A DNA stretch of 64,000 bases from NCBI GenBank assembly GCA_029261295.1, contig JAJDBP010000007.1:309874-373873 (forward strand), read 5' to 3'. Positions within the stretch are counted from its first letter, which is position 1, and each line of letters starts with the position of its first letter. Source of the DNA: Nitrospirales bacterium (GTDB taxonomy: Bacteria; Nitrospirota; Nitrospiria; Nitrospirales; UBA8639). This document shows positions 43,616 to 53,134 of the stretch, piece after piece. Under the pieces are notes generated by a model, which saw only the letters and a program-made list of their open reading frames with translations, had not been told where the DNA came from and ran no database searches. The position numbers and the translations under genes are program-made.

Positions 43616-44536
43616 TTAGGAGGATATGGTTTTTTCATTTTGAATTTCCCGGTGTCGGAGGGTCACTTCATATCCTAACGTCTTTAAAATTTCCTTCATG
43701 TATATTGCCATGGAAACGGAACGATGACGACCCCCTGTACACCCAAAAGCAATGGTTAAGTAACTACGCTGTTCACGTTCAAATAATGGGAGTAGGAATC
43801 CAAACATTTTCTTTAAATGTTCTAAAAACTCTTGGCCCTCTTTGTTTTCAAGGACAAACTCTTGAATCTCCACATATTCACCAGTTAAGGGCTTAAGATC
43901 AGGAACAAAATGCGGATTGCGCAGAAATCGAACATCAAAGACGAGATCAACATCAACGGGGACCCCAAATTTATATCCAAAGCTTAATAAGTTAATTTTG
44001 AGGACTTGCACATCATCTTTTTCCTGATAGTGTTGAATCATCCAGGATTTTAAGTCATGGACGGAAAAATCTGAGGTATCTAATACTTGGTGAGCTCGGT
44101 TGCGGAGACCTTGCAGCCTTTCTCGCTCTAACTGAATCCCTTCGATAACAGGCCGTTGCGGAAGAAGAGGGTGAGGACGTCGGGATTCAGAAAACCGCCG
44201 AACCAAGATATCATCATGAGCCTCTAAGAAAAGAAGTTCAACGTGACACCCATTTGCCTGCAAGGCTTCTAAATTACTGAGCAAGTCGTCAAAAAAGGCT
44301 CGCTCACGGATATCAATACCCAATGCAACTTTTTTGACATCTTTTCCTGGTTGGGAACAGAGTTCTGTGAATTTTTGAAAAAGCGCCGGAGGAAGATTAT
44401 CAACACAAAAAAACCCTAAATCTTCTAAACATTTGAGCGCCTGAGTTTTTCCCGACCCCGAAGTTCCTGTCACCATCATAAATTGAAGGGGTAACGCATT
44501 ACTCTCAATTGGATTTTGAGAAAGTTCGGTAATCAT
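43616..44536 (-). CDS. rapZ: RNase adapter / nucleotide-binding protein RapZ
   Basis: The protein has 306 residues. The Walker A motif GTSGSGKT lies at 24-31, followed by CLEDLGFFCVDNLPPALFQK, the family hallmark. The C-terminal domain has LTGEYVEIQEFV and IAFGCTGGRHRSVSMAIYM. In enterobacteria RapZ guides RNase E to the small RNA GlmZ and so controls glucosamine-6-phosphate supply. In other bacteria the role is less clear. It follows rpoN, a common arrangement, but hpf and ptsN, often found between them, are missing. A palindrome covers its ribosome-binding site (44541-44556). Confidence 0.95.
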   Translation of the reverse strand: MITELSQNPIESNALPLQFMMVTGTSGSGKTQALKCLEDLGFFCVDNLPPALFQKFTELCSQPGKDVKKVALGIDIRERAFFDDLLSNLEALQANGCHVELLFLEAHDDILVRRFSESRRPHPLLPQRPVIEGIQLERERLQGLRNRAHQVLDTSDFSVHDLKSWMIQHYQEKDDVQVLKINLLSFGYKFGVPVDVDLVFDVRFLRNPHFVPDLKPLTGEYVEIQEFVLENKEGQEFLEHLKKMFGFLLPLFEREQRSYLTIAFGCTGGRHRSVSMAIYMKEILKTLGYEVTLRHREIQNEKTISS

Positions 44537-44540
44537 AAGA

Positions 44541-44556
44541 ATTCCTCAGGAGGAAT
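44541..44556 (-). promoter_or_regulatory. Palindrome over the rapZ ribosome-binding site
   Basis: ATTCCTC-AG-GAGGAAT is a perfect 7-bp inverted repeat with a two-base centre (six pairs around a four-base loop in RNA). It contains the GAGGAA Shine-Dalgarno of rapZ. It could lower translation unless melted. This could also be chance, since Shine-Dalgarno sequences readily make such repeats. Confidence 0.35.
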
Positions 44557-44677
44557 GCCCATTTTCTCGATACCCAAAACCTGGATAATCAAGGGCAAGA
44601 AGACTGTAGCTCTCATTAAGCACGCGATCATTCATTTCAGACCCGCATTTACTGTACAGAAAAATCTGTGCATCGGA

Positions 44678-46192
44678 TTACGTTGGAATACGTTTGCGCT
44701 GACTAGCAGAAGCAATGTGTAATTCAGCTCGATATTTGGCTACAGTTCGCCTCGCAATCAGAATGTTCTTTAATTTGAGCCTTGCAACAATCTCCTGATC
44801 TTTTAACGGATTAGCCGCTTCTTCCTGAGCCACCATTTCTCTAATCATTTCTCTCACGGTCACGGATGACATATCTTCGCCACGATTATCCGCACGCTGA
44901 ATTCCTGCATTAAAAAAGAATTTCAATTCCAAAATTCCCTGAGGACAATGAACATACTTATTCGTCGTTACTCGACTAATTGTTGACTCATGCATCCCTA
45001 CATCATCTGCCACTTGCTTTAAAACCAACGGACGCAGATATTGAATCCCTTTTTCTAAAAACGCTTCTTGGAATTTAATTAAGCTCGTGACTACTTTCAC
45101 AATAGTTTTATTGCGTTGATCAATACTGCGGATTATCCACTGCGCGCCTTTGAGTTTCTCTTCTAAATAGGTTTTGGTCGTACCAATATCTTCTCCAGAA
45201 TTTGACAGTAGTCGTCGGTAGTACGGACTGATCCGTAACCGAGGCAATCCATCTTCATTCAATAACACCACCCATTCACCCTCATGTTTCACCACATAGA
45301 CGTCGGGAATAATGATGGAATTACTGTCCATAGAAAAAGGACGCCCAGGCTTAGGCTCTAAGTCTTCAATGACATGTACTGCCTCATAGACCTCATCTAA
45401 AGTCACACCCAAGGATTTTGCTACAACTTGGTAGCGTTTCTTTTGAAGATCTACTAGGTGATTGTTGATGATTGAGGAAACCACTTCCATTGAAAACATG
45501 GCAGGAAATGTCTTTTCTATACCTGACTCATCTTGTCGAAGAAGTTTTAATTGAACGAGCAAACATTCTTCTAAGTTTTGCGCGGCCACTCCGGGGGGAT
45601 CAAAGGTTTGAACCTGTCGAAGGACTTGCTCAAGTTGCTCGAGGGAGCACTTGGCATCCTCTTGTAACTCGGTCAATGGCACGCGTAAATATCCATCTTC
45701 ATCTAAGTTCCCAATAATCAAACGCCCGATTTCTCGCTCCATCCCTTCCAAGGATGATAGACGTAGCTGCCAATCCAAGTGTTCTTCAAGAGATGTCGGT
45801 TTTGTTAAGGTTTGTTCATAGGAAGGGAATTCATCATCTCCAACCCCGATTTGATCACGCTGTGCCGGACGCCAATCATTTCCTAAAATGTTATCCCATT
45901 CCTCGGAAGTCAGTGGCTCACTTTCTTTAACGGGCTGAGTTTCTTCAGAATCTGCGGATCCGTCACCCTCAGCGGCGATCTCTTTGGGGGGCTCAGAACC
46001 TTCTTCTGCAGTGGCCGCTTCTTCCTCTTGAGTCTCTAACGTCTGATCTTCTAAAAGCGGATTTTCCACCAATTGTTGGGCTAGATTTTGTTGCAGCTCC
46101 AATCGTGACAATTGCAAAAGCTTAATCGCTTGTTGCAGCTGAGGGGTCATCACCAGCTTTTGTGAGAGACGAAGGTCTAAACGAAGATCCAT
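44678..46192 (-). CDS. rpoN: RNA polymerase sigma-54 factor
   Basis: The protein has 504 residues. The N-terminal activator-interacting region is Gln/Leu-rich (LRLSQKLVMTPQLQQAIKLL, then LQQNLAQQLVENPLLEDQ). An acidic linker of about 70 residues follows, then the core-binding domain, the HTH near VADDVGMHESTISRVTTNKY, and the RpoN box ARRTVAKYR close to the C-terminus, which reads the -24 element. Sigma-54 serves nitrogen, pilus and other genes that need an enhancer-binding activator. It lies 20 bases after lptB on the same strand. The gap to rapZ (141 bases) holds no clear gene. Confidence 0.96.
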   Translation of the reverse strand: MDLRLDLRLSQKLVMTPQLQQAIKLLQLSRLELQQNLAQQLVENPLLEDQTLETQEEEAATAEEGSEPPKEIAAEGDGSADSEETQPVKESEPLTSEEWDNILGNDWRPAQRDQIGVGDDEFPSYEQTLTKPTSLEEHLDWQLRLSSLEGMEREIGRLIIGNLDEDGYLRVPLTELQEDAKCSLEQLEQVLRQVQTFDPPGVAAQNLEECLLVQLKLLRQDESGIEKTFPAMFSMEVVSSIINNHLVDLQKKRYQVVAKSLGVTLDEVYEAVHVIEDLEPKPGRPFSMDSNSIIIPDVYVVKHEGEWVVLLNEDGLPRLRISPYYRRLLSNSGEDIGTTKTYLEEKLKGAQWIIRSIDQRNKTIVKVVTSLIKFQEAFLEKGIQYLRPLVLKQVADDVGMHESTISRVTTNKYVHCPQGILELKFFFNAGIQRADNRGEDMSSVTVREMIREMVAQEEAANPLKDQEIVARLKLKNILIARRTVAKYRAELHIASASQRKRIPT

Positions 46193-46212
46193 GAGAAAAT
46201 CGGTATCCTGTA

Positions 46213-46965
46213 TTATTGAGTCATTTTAAAACGTTCACCTAAGTAGACTGCTCTAGCCTTTGGGCTCTTCACAATCATTTCTGGAGCACCACTCTCTAAA
46301 ATTAAGCCTTCACTTATTATATAGGCTCGATCGGTAATGGAAAGCGTGTCCTGCACATTATGGTCAGTAATAAGAATGCCAATATTTTTATTTTTTAAAG
46401 TGGTCAAAATGTCTTGGATATCACCAACCGCAATAGGGTCAATTCCAGCAAATGGCTCATCGAGAAGGAGAAAGTTTGGGTTTCTTGCTAAAGCTCGAGT
46501 TATCTCTAATCGACGCCGCTCTCCTCCTGAAAGCGTATATGAAGCATGCCTCCTTAGTTTCGTCAGGTGCAGTTCTTCAAGTAAAGCATCTAAACGAGTT
46601 TTTCGTTGGGCAGTAGAAAGCTTGAGGGTTTCCAAAATGGCTAGTACATTGTCCTCTACAGACATTCTGCGAAAAATTGAAGCTTCTTGTGGTAAATAGC
46701 CAATTCCTCTCCTCGCACGCTTATACATTGGGAGTTGGGTTATATCTTCTGTATTAAGAAAAATGTTCCCGCGATCTGGTTGGCAGAGCCCAACCACCAT
46801 ATCAAAAATAGTAGTTTTACCCGCCCCATTCGGACCGAGAAGCCCAACGACTTCTCCTCCCAATAATTCTACACTGACCCCTCGAACAACTTTTCGCCCC
46901 TTGAAACTTTTTTGAAGATTCGTGGCAGAAATTTTATGCACGTCCTCTTGCACAGACTCGGTCAT
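46213..46965 (-). CDS. lptB: LPS export ABC transporter ATPase LptB
   Basis: The protein has 250 residues: Walker A GLLGPNGAGKTT, Q-loop GYLPQEASIFRRMSVEDN, signature SGGERRRLEI, Walker B FLLLDEPFAGIDP and H-loop LITDHN. These are the standard features of LptB, which powers extraction of LPS from the inner membrane together with LptF and LptG (not in this window). It follows lptC and lptA and precedes rpoN, the order found in many Gram-negative bacteria. The presence of LPS transport genes shows that this organism has an outer membrane. Confidence 0.95.
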   Translation of the reverse strand: MTESVQEDVHKISATNLQKSFKGRKVVRGVSVELLGGEVVGLLGPNGAGKTTIFDMVVGLCQPDRGNIFLNTEDITQLPMYKRARRGIGYLPQEASIFRRMSVEDNVLAILETLKLSTAQRKTRLDALLEELHLTKLRRHASYTLSGGERRRLEITRALARNPNFLLLDEPFAGIDPIAVGDIQDILTTLKNKNIGILITDHNVQDTLSITDRAYIISEGLILESGAPEMIVKSPKARAVYLGERFKMTQ

Positions 46966-47047
46966 AAACTATTAGCCCTAAACCCCGTGTGAGGAGAGGG
47001 GGGAGGGAATTCCCCAAGCTTTTGAGAGCCGTATTTTAAGCGAATCA

Positions 47048-47560
47048 CTAATTTTCCTCTGTTCCCTCAATAATGACCTGAGTACCCCCTTCTACAACAC
47101 TCCGATTTTCTGTTAGATACATGGTCATTTTTGGTCCACTGATTCGGGTACCTTCTTGCCATGCGATCGGGGATCCACGGAGAATGACTTTTTCGGCTAC
47201 TTTGTCATAAATGGCACGCTGACACGTGGCCCGGCTTTTACCTTTGAAAATTTTGACATGGCCTTTTGCCTCAATAAACCTGATTTCTTTCTTGGAATTT
47301 TGCCCAGAAGGCTGCTCTCCGGCAGAGGATGGAGGAGATTGTTTTTCTTTGAAATATACAATCATGATATCGGAATGAACGACCAGGTCTTCCTGAACCA
47401 TTTTCACATTTCCACGAAAAATTGCCTGATTTTTCTGACTACTTGCTGTCATCGAATTTGAGGTAATCACCGTAGCTGGTTTCTGACCTGCCCCCAATCC
47501 TAAAGTGGGAGAAAGGGCAATTCCCATGATGACCAACACCCAACTAGATACTGCCAGCAA
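47048..47560 (-). CDS. lptA: LPS transport periplasmic protein LptA
   Basis: The protein has 170 residues with a signal peptide (MLAVSSWVLVIMGIALSPTL, cleavage near GLGAG). The mature chain is an OstA/LptA beta-jellyroll: NSMTASSQKNQAIFRGNVKM, VVHSDIMIVYFKE, IRFIEAKGHVKIFKGKSRAT, KVILRGSPIAWQEG, MTMYLTENRSVVEGGTQVII. LptA bridges the periplasm and carries LPS from LptC to LptD. The start is five bases after the lptC stop. An extra Pro/Ser/Gln-rich loop (SPPSSAGEQPSGQNS) interrupts the fold near residue 80. Confidence 0.9.
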   Translation of the reverse strand: MLAVSSWVLVIMGIALSPTLGLGAGQKPATVITSNSMTASSQKNQAIFRGNVKMVQEDLVVHSDIMIVYFKEKQSPPSSAGEQPSGQNSKKEIRFIEAKGHVKIFKGKSRATCQRAIYDKVAEKVILRGSPIAWQEGTRISGPKMTMYLTENRSVVEGGTQVIIEGTEEN

Positions 47561-47565
47561 ATGTC

Positions 47566-48144
47566 TTATGGCGACGACACCTCCGCCCGGACATTGCGGA
47601 GTATACGGAATTCATTTTTATCCGCATCTCCAATCAACCCGACTCCGGTAATCACCATCCCGGTACCTCGAATAACCACTGGATCCTTTGTGTGAATTTG
47701 CCGATCCTTTTCCGTCCACGTCAAACTATCCGAAAACACTTGATACCCAGATTCAAACGACATCACTGTTTTTTTGTGTGGACTTATTAAATTAAAATTA
47801 TTGTTTTCCGTATCCATCGTGCCTTCTTCAGAGGTGATGCTCATTTGTTCTTTTTCAAACTTCTGGTCGAATAACTGGACTTTCACGGTTTGCAACTTTG
47901 CCACATGTTCATTGTCAAAGACCTTCGCCTGATCAGCAGTCACAACCCATTTCGTGGAACCTGATCGTGTTTGCTGGTATGAAAATCCTTGAATCCAAGC
48001 ATCAGCCCCTTGTTGCACTTGCAAAGGTACAGAAGCCGTTGCTTGACTTCTAATTTCCATGTGGGAGATGACTCGGTGGCCGATAAAAACGGCCATGAGG
48101 ATGATGGTGACAGTTAGGATACTCCGAATAAAATAGGTTTTCAT
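47566..48144 (-). CDS. lptC: LPS transport inner-membrane protein LptC
   Basis: ATG 48144 (MKTYFIRS) gives 192 residues, the usual LptC length, with one N-terminal membrane helix (ILTVTIILMAVFIGHRVI). A GTG at 48207 in the same frame would add 21 hydrophobic residues and is less likely, though neither start has a strong ribosome-binding site. The periplasmic jellyroll shows KWVVTADQAKVFDNEHVAKL, ITSEEGTMDTENNNFNLI and GTGMVITGVGLIGD. LptC takes LPS from the LptBFG transporter and hands it to LptA. The gene follows rplQ after a gap containing a weak 6-bp hairpin (48285-48309). Confidence 0.87.
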   Translation of the reverse strand: MKTYFIRSILTVTIILMAVFIGHRVISHMEIRSQATASVPLQVQQGADAWIQGFSYQQTRSGSTKWVVTADQAKVFDNEHVAKLQTVKVQLFDQKFEKEQMSITSEEGTMDTENNNFNLISPHKKTVMSFESGYQVFSDSLTWTEKDRQIHTKDPVVIRGTGMVITGVGLIGDADKNEFRILRNVRAEVSSP

Positions 48145-48322
48145 CTGGCTTACGAGTCTGCGAAAGTAAACCCAAAAACGCAAAAAACCCAGTAAAAATG
48201 ATAGCACAGGGCCTATCGCAAGTAAATGAAACCCTACGTCTGTCTATGAATAAGACGCACAAGTACCGAGAGAGGAGTAAAGACAACTCTAAAAAGAAGA
48301 GGGAGAGTTAGATGAGAGTATT

Positions 48323-48724
48323 TTATTCTGAAGAATCTGTTTCACTGACTGTTGAGGGAGAATCCGTCACTCCTTCAACCAATTCAATGGCCACTAATTT
48401 AGCGGCATCTCCTGGTCGTCGCCTAGTTTTAATGATGCGGGTATAGCCACCATGCCTGTTAGAGAATCGCTTTGCCACATCATCAAAAAGTTTCGAGACC
48501 ACCTGATTGGTACGTAACACCCGTAAGGCTCCCCGCCGGGCATGGAGTGTTCCCTCCTTACCAAGGGTAATAAGCCTATCCGTAATCCCACGCAATTCCT
48601 TCGCTTTAGCTTCCGTGGTTTCAATACGTTCATGCTCCAATAACGAGGTAGCCAAATTTCTAAAGAGAGCTAACCGGTGCTTGGTATTTCGTCCTAATTG
48701 TCTACCTCGTTTTCTATGTCGCAC
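48323..48724 (-). CDS. rplQ: 50S ribosomal protein L17
   Basis: The protein has 133 residues. The start [20 protein letters not shown] is the family hallmark, followed by [20 protein letters not shown]. The C-terminus carries a Ser/Thr/Glu-rich extension of about 15 residues. L17 lines the exit-tunnel side of the large subunit. It is the last gene of the alpha operon, 25 bases after rpoA. Confidence 0.96.
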   Translation of the reverse strand: MRHRKRGRQLGRNTKHRLALFRNLATSLLEHERIETTEAKAKELRGITDRLITLGKEGTLHARRGALRVLRTNQVVSKLFDDVAKRFSNRHGGYTRIIKTRRRPGDAAKLVAIELVEGVTDSPSTVSETDSSE

Positions 48725-48749
48725 AACAACACCGTCCTTTTAAAAAAGT

Positions 48750-49736
48750 TCAGGAATGAGATTCGGTAACTTCACTCACCTTGGTCCCTAATTCTAGGCC
48801 CATTTCCAGTAAGACTTCTTTTATTTCATTTAATGATTTTTTCCCAAAATTCTTAGTTTTAAGCATCTCATTTTCGCTTTTCTGGACTAATTCCCCAATA
48901 CTTTTAATATTGGCATTTTTCAAACAATTTGCGGCACGTACCGACAGCTCTAGCTCATTCACACTCCTGAACAAATGCTGATTAATTTGCAGATTGGCCT
49001 CGTCCCCACTGTCATCTTGCACCGTCTCACCTGTCTCATCTGATGGCAAGCAAATGTCTAAATGATCTCGCATAATGCTGCCAGCAGCGGTCACGGCTTC
49101 TTGTGGACTAATGCTGTCATCGGTCCAAACTTCTAATATCAGCTTATCATAGTCGGTTATTCGACCCACACGAGCACTTTCGACACTGAAATTTACGCGT
49201 TTTATTGGGGAAAAAACTGAATCAACCGGTATAACTCCTATTGGTAAACCTTCTTCTTTATTCCGTTCGGCTGGAACATACCCTCGACCAGGCTTGACTA
49301 TAAGCTCAATGTCTAAAGTTCCTTCCTTATCCAAGGTAGCAATATGAAGATCAGGATTTAAAATCGTTACTTCTGAATCTACGGCAAGGTCACCCGCCTT
49401 GACTTCTCCGGGTCCCTTCTTCTTCAAACGAATCGCCTTGGCCTTATCTGAATAAAGCCGTAATCGTAATCCTTTAATATTAAGAATTAGGATTGTGACA
49501 TCTTCCGTGACACCAGGAATAGTTGAAAACTCATGATACACGCCTTCGATTTTTACAGAAGTTACCGCTGCACCTTGAAGAGATGAAAGCAGTACTCGGC
49601 GTAGAGCACTTCCCAGTGTTGTCCCAAACCCTCGCTCAAATGGTTCAGCAGTAAATTTGCCATACGTCGACGAAGCTGTTTCTTTTTCCAATTCCAGCTT
49701 CGTGGGCAGTTGGAAATCCTTCATGCTTGTAATCAT
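48750..49736 (-). CDS. rpoA: RNA polymerase alpha subunit
   Basis: The product has about 328 residues from ATG 49736; a TTG at 49766 would add ten unlikely residues. The N-terminal dimerisation domain has [20 protein letters not shown] and [18 protein letters not shown]. The C-terminal domain ([33 protein letters not shown]) contacts UP elements and activators. Its place between rpsD and rplQ is universal in this operon type. Confidence 0.97.
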   Translation of the reverse strand: MITSMKDFQLPTKLELEKETASSTYGKFTAEPFERGFGTTLGSALRRVLLSSLQGAAVTSVKIEGVYHEFSTIPGVTEDVTILILNIKGLRLRLYSDKAKAIRLKKKGPGEVKAGDLAVDSEVTILNPDLHIATLDKEGTLDIELIVKPGRGYVPAERNKEEGLPIGVIPVDSVFSPIKRVNFSVESARVGRITDYDKLILEVWTDDSISPQEAVTAAGSIMRDHLDICLPSDETGETVQDDSGDEANLQINQHLFRSVNELELSVRAANCLKNANIKSIGELVQKSENEMLKTKNFGKKSLNEIKEVLLEMGLELGTKVSEVTESHS

Positions 49737-49832
49737 AAGGATCGGGTCTCCCTTTCTTGATCCCAAGGCGGTAACATTGATTGTCCCATACCCCTTTTAT
49801 CGTTTATCCAGGCCATGAACTATCCTATTCAT

Positions 49833-50462
49833 TTACCGTGAATATAATTCCACTACAACTTGCTCATTAACCAGTACATCAATATCATCCTTCGTGGGAA
49901 GAGCTTGAACTGTTCCTTTTAATAAATTTCTTTCCATATCTAACCAATTTGGAACACCACGTCCTTCTGCGACTTCGAGCGCCGCTTGCACTGGGACTAA
50001 TTGCTTACTCTTCTCTCTAACCTCGATGGAATCTCCTACGTTTATTGTCATGGATGGAATAGTCGCCTTTCGGCCATTGACTAACAAATGCCCATGATTG
50101 ACCAATTGCCTAGCTTGTCCACGTGACGCTGCGAAACCTAATCGATAGACCACATTATCGAGCCGACGCTCCAAAAGGCTTAACAAGTGTTCGCCTGTAA
50201 CTCCCTTTCGACGCTCAGCGATATGATAGGTTTTCAAAAATTGGCGTTCTTGCATTCCATAAACACGACGAAGCTTTTGCTTTTCTCTCAATTGAGTTCC
50301 ATACTCCGTAGCCCGCGTTCTACGAGACTGCCCATGCTGTCCTGGTGGATAACTTCGACGCTCAATGGCACATTTTTCTGACATACACCTTGTACCTTTG
50401 AGGAATAATTTTACGCCTTCCCGCCGACATAATCGACAAACAGGCCCAGTGTATTTGGCCAT
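49833..50462 (-). CDS. rpsD: 30S ribosomal protein S4
   Basis: The protein has 209 residues. It begins [20 protein letters not shown] and has the four-cysteine zinc motif (Cys9, Cys12, then CMSEKC), so it is the zinc-binding form. The S4 RNA-binding domain is in [20 protein letters not shown] and [18 protein letters not shown]4 nucleates assembly of the small subunit and in some bacteria represses its own operon. It lies 68 bases after rpsK and 96 before rpoA. Confidence 0.97.
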   Translation of the reverse strand: MAKYTGPVCRLCRREGVKLFLKGTRCMSEKCAIERRSYPPGQHGQSRRTRATEYGTQLREKQKLRRVYGMQERQFLKTYHIAERRKGVTGEHLLSLLERRLDNVVYRLGFAASRGQARQLVNHGHLLVNGRKATIPSMTINVGDSIEVREKSKQLVPVQAALEVAEGRGVPNWLDMERNLLKGTVQALPTKDDIDVLVNEQVVVELYSR

Positions 50463-50530
50463 AGCCTTTTCCCCCTATCCCAAAATCTTATTTAAATGAT
50501 GCACTCTCAAGACCCTATATTTATACAGAA

Positions 50531-50914
50531 CTAAACTCGTCGACGCTTTGGAGGCCGACACCCATTATGGGGAATCGGAGTCACATCACGTATCAAATTT
50601 ACCCGCAATCCAACCGATTGAAGAGCACGAACTGCTGCTTCTCGCCCGGAACCTGGACCATTCACATACACATCAACTTGGCGCAATCCGTGCTCCATGG
50701 CTTTCTTGGCAGCAACTTCTCCGGCACGTGTCGCGGCAAATGGGGTACTTTTTCTTGAACCCTTAAAACCTTGGCTCCCAGCACTTGCCCAAGATAGGGC
50801 CCCGCCAGTCATATCAGTAATGGTCACTATCGTATTATTAAAAGAAGCCATGATATGAACAATACCAACCTGTACGATTTTCCGCTCCTTCTTCTTCCCC
50901 TTCTTCACACTCAT
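50531..50914 (-). CDS. rpsK: 30S ribosomal protein S11
   Basis: The protein has 127 residues with the family core [38 protein letters not shown] and the end [19 protein letters not shown]. The N-terminus is lysine-rich. S11 forms part of the platform near the E site and contacts mRNA. It follows rpsM by 21 bases. Confidence 0.97.
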   Translation of the reverse strand: MSVKKGKKKERKIVQVGIVHIMASFNNTIVTITDMTGGALSWASAGSQGFKGSRKSTPFAATRAGEVAAKKAMEHGLRQVDVYVNGPGSGREAAVRALQSVGLRVNLIRDVTPIPHNGCRPPKRRRV

Positions 50915-50935
50915 GAACCGTCCCTTTCGCCAGGT

Positions 50936-51307
50936 TTATCGTTTCGATTTGCCACCGATTGCGCCTCGACGACCTTTTCTGGTCCTAGAATTTGTTTTTG
51001 TCCGTTGCCCTCTTACCGGAAGACCCTTTCGATGACGAAGCCCACGATATGTTCCAATATCCATTAATCGCTTAATACTCATTGACTGTTCTTTGCGGAG
51101 GTCTCCTTCAACGTCATAATCTTGATCAATCGTTTCCCGCAATTTCACGACTTCATCTTCCCGCAAATCTTTGATTCGTGTATCGAAAGCAACTCCGGTC
51201 TTTCGTAAAATGTCTCGAGAACGAGCCGGACCGATACCAAAAATATAAGTCAACCCCACATCGACTCGTTTTCCAACTGGAAGTTCTACCCCTGCAATTC
51301 TGGCCAT
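50936..51307 (-). CDS. rpsM: 30S ribosomal protein S13
   Basis: The protein has 123 residues. It starts [20 protein letters not shown] and includes [14 protein letters not shown] and the basic tail [20 protein letters not shown]13 sits in the head of the small subunit and contacts the P-site tRNA and L5. It lies 49 bases after rpmJ. Confidence 0.97.
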   Translation of the reverse strand: MARIAGVELPVGKRVDVGLTYIFGIGPARSRDILRKTGVAFDTRIKDLREDEVVKLRETIDQDYDVEGDLRKEQSMSIKRLMDIGTYRGLRHRKGLPVRGQRTKTNSRTRKGRRGAIGGKSKR

Positions 51308-51356
51308 TGCTTCTATTCCTTAGGTTAAATGCACTTTCCTTATATTAGTAAAGATC

Positions 51357-51470
51357 CTAGCCTTGACGTTGCTTGTGTCGAGGATTGGAACATAATACCC
51401 GAATGACACCTTTTCGACGGATAACACTACACTTCGCACATATTGGCTTTACTGATGCTTGAACTTTCAC
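51357..51470 (-). CDS. rpmJ: 50S ribosomal protein L36
   Basis: This is a 37-codon frame on the minus strand with a GTG start at 51470 and TAG at 51357. The protein reads [14 protein letters not shown], then [12 protein letters not shown], and ends NPRHKQRQG. This is the zinc-binding form of L36 (Cys-Cys-Cys-His). GAGGGT lies six bases upstream of the GTG. It is in the usual place between infA and rpsM, ten bases after the infA stop. It is too short for most gene finders' length cut-offs. Confidence 0.96.
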   Translation of the reverse strand: MKVQASVKPICAKCSVIRRKGVIRVLCSNPRHKQRQG

Positions 51471-51480
51471 AATAATACCC

Positions 51481-51699
51481 TCATTTAAACCGATAAGTAA
51501 TTCGCCCTCGCGTGAGATCATAAGGAGAAAGCTCTACAGTCACTTTATCCCCTGGCAAAATCCGAATAAAATGCATCCGCATTTTGCCGGAAATATGGGC
51601 TAACAATTTATGCCCATTTTCAAGTTGTACACGAAACATGGCGTTTGGCAGCGTTTCCGTTACCGATCCTTGTACCTCTATGACGTCTTCTTTTCCCAT
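51481..51699 (-). CDS. infA: Translation initiation factor IF-1
   Basis: The protein has 72 residues with the S1/OB fold: [40 protein letters not shown], then [22 protein letters not shown]-1 blocks the A site during initiation and assists IF-2 and IF-3. It lies between map and rpmJ, 25 bases after the map stop. Confidence 0.97.
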   Translation of the reverse strand: MGKEDVIEVQGSVTETLPNAMFRVQLENGHKLLAHISGKMRMHFIRILPGDKVTVELSPYDLTRGRITYRFK

Positions 51700-51724
51700 A
51701 TTAGAATATTTCTATGGCTCCCCT

Positions 51725-52477
51725 CTAAGCACACGCCGTCAGGATGCGGGGTGGGCCAACTGCTTCAATAGCAATGGTATGTTCAAAATGAGCAGAAATG
51801 GAACCGTCACTCGTTACTGCAGTCCACCCATCTTCCAACACCCTGACTCCAGCCCCGCCCATATTGACCATTGGCTCAATGGCCAGAGCCATCCCAGGCT
51901 TCAAGCGAGGACCTTGTCCAGGCTTTCCGTAATTTGGGACCTGTGGTTCTTCATGCAATTGTCGTCCAATTCCATGACCGACAAAGTCCCTAACAACTGA
52001 AAAACCATGGGGCTCAATATAGGATTGAATAGCCGAAGAAATATCTGAAAGCCTTTTCCCTACTACGGCCTGCTCCAAACCTTTGGATAAGGCATCTTTA
52101 GTGACCTGAATCAATTGCTGAATGGAAGACGAAACTTCTCCCACGGAAATAGTGACGGCACCATCTCCGTAAAACCCTTCGATAATTGCCCCAACATCCA
52201 ATCCAATAATATCTCCATCTTTCAGGACTCGTTGGGAAGGAATACCGTGAACGACTTCTTCATTGATTGATGCACAGAGACTTTTGGGATAATTTCGATA
52301 GCCCTTAAATGCAGGAATCCCACCATTATCTCGAATGAACGTTTCCGTTAACATATCTAAATCCAACGTGGTCATTCCTGGTTTAAGTTCTTGAATTAGT
52401 ACCTTTTGACATTCAGCAACAATTTGGCCTGCTCGAGATATTAGTTCAAGCTCCTCAGAGGTTTTCAGAATAATCAT
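51725..52477 (-). CDS. map: Methionine aminopeptidase, type I
   Basis: The protein has 250 residues and removes the initiator methionine from new proteins, with two metal ions. Metal ligands are visible in GDIIGLDVGAIIEGFYGDGA (two Asp), FVGHGIGRQLHEEPQVPNYG (His), MALAIEPMVNMG (Glu) and FEHTIAI (Glu). The start overlaps the adk stop by four bases (ATGA), so the two are translationally coupled. Confidence 0.97.
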   Translation of the reverse strand: MIILKTSEELELISRAGQIVAECQKVLIQELKPGMTTLDLDMLTETFIRDNGGIPAFKGYRNYPKSLCASINEEVVHGIPSQRVLKDGDIIGLDVGAIIEGFYGDGAVTISVGEVSSSIQQLIQVTKDALSKGLEQAVVGKRLSDISSAIQSYIEPHGFSVVRDFVGHGIGRQLHEEPQVPNYGKPGQGPRLKPGMALAIEPMVNMGGAGVRVLEDGWTAVTSDGSISAHFEHTIAIEAVGPPRILTACA

Positions 52478-53130
52478 TCTACTCTTGGCTGGCCCAAAAG
52501 AGCCACCAATCTGTCCTGCACGGTAGAGACCGAACCTGCTCCGTTCAATTCGCCAAGAATATTTTGAGCTTTATAGTATTCTATTAAAGGAGCCGTTTGC
52601 TCCTGATAAACTGCCAAACGGGATTCAATTGTTTCAGGCTTATCATCACTCCTCTGAATGAGAGCCTTTTCACAGGAATCACAAAGACCTTCTCGCTTTG
52701 GGGGAACAGATTCAAGATGGTAGACGGCTTTACAATCTGGGCAGCTTCGTCGCCCGCTGATTCGCCTGACAATCTCATCCTTTGAAAGAGAAAAATACAC
52801 CACCTGATCCAAGGCCTCTCCCCTTGAAGTTAGGTAAGTCGACAACTGATCAGCCTGCGTCACGGTTCGAGGAAATCCATCAAGTAAAAACCCTTTTTGA
52901 CAATCAGGTGATCCGAGCTTTTCTTCAACTAATCCAATCACCACAGCATCCGGAACTAATTCTCCTCGGTTCATGTATCCTTTGGCTTCGGTACCTAAAG
53001 ATGTTCCGTTGGCCACACTCTCTCGAAGCAAATCTCCCGTTGACAACTTAGGAATGCCGTATTTCTCTGCAACAAAGTCCGCTTGTGTCCCTTTACCGAC
53101 TCCAGGAGGTCCCAGGAAAATAACTCTCAT
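52474..53130 (-). CDS. adk: Adenylate kinase
   Basis: The protein has 218 residues and interconverts ATP, ADP and AMP. The P-loop is LGPPGVGKGTQA; further motifs are STGDLLRESVANGTSLG, LLDGFPRTVTQA and RRISGRRSC. The LID domain is the long form with a four-cysteine zinc site (CPDCKAVYHL, then CDSCEKAL). It follows secY by four bases, as in most spc operons of this type. Confidence 0.97.
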   Translation of the reverse strand: MRVIFLGPPGVGKGTQADFVAEKYGIPKLSTGDLLRESVANGTSLGTEAKGYMNRGELVPDAVVIGLVEEKLGSPDCQKGFLLDGFPRTVTQADQLSTYLTSRGEALDQVVYFSLSKDEIVRRISGRRSCPDCKAVYHLESVPPKREGLCDSCEKALIQRSDDKPETIESRLAVYQEQTAPLIEYYKAQNILGELNGAGSVSTVQDRLVALLGQPRVE

Positions 53131-53134
53131 ACGA

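Noticed and set aside
44546..44635. 29-codon frame between rpoN and rapZ on the minus strand
   Set aside because: It sits where hpf or ptsN is often found, but it is too short, has no ribosome-binding site and matches neither protein. Treated as chance.
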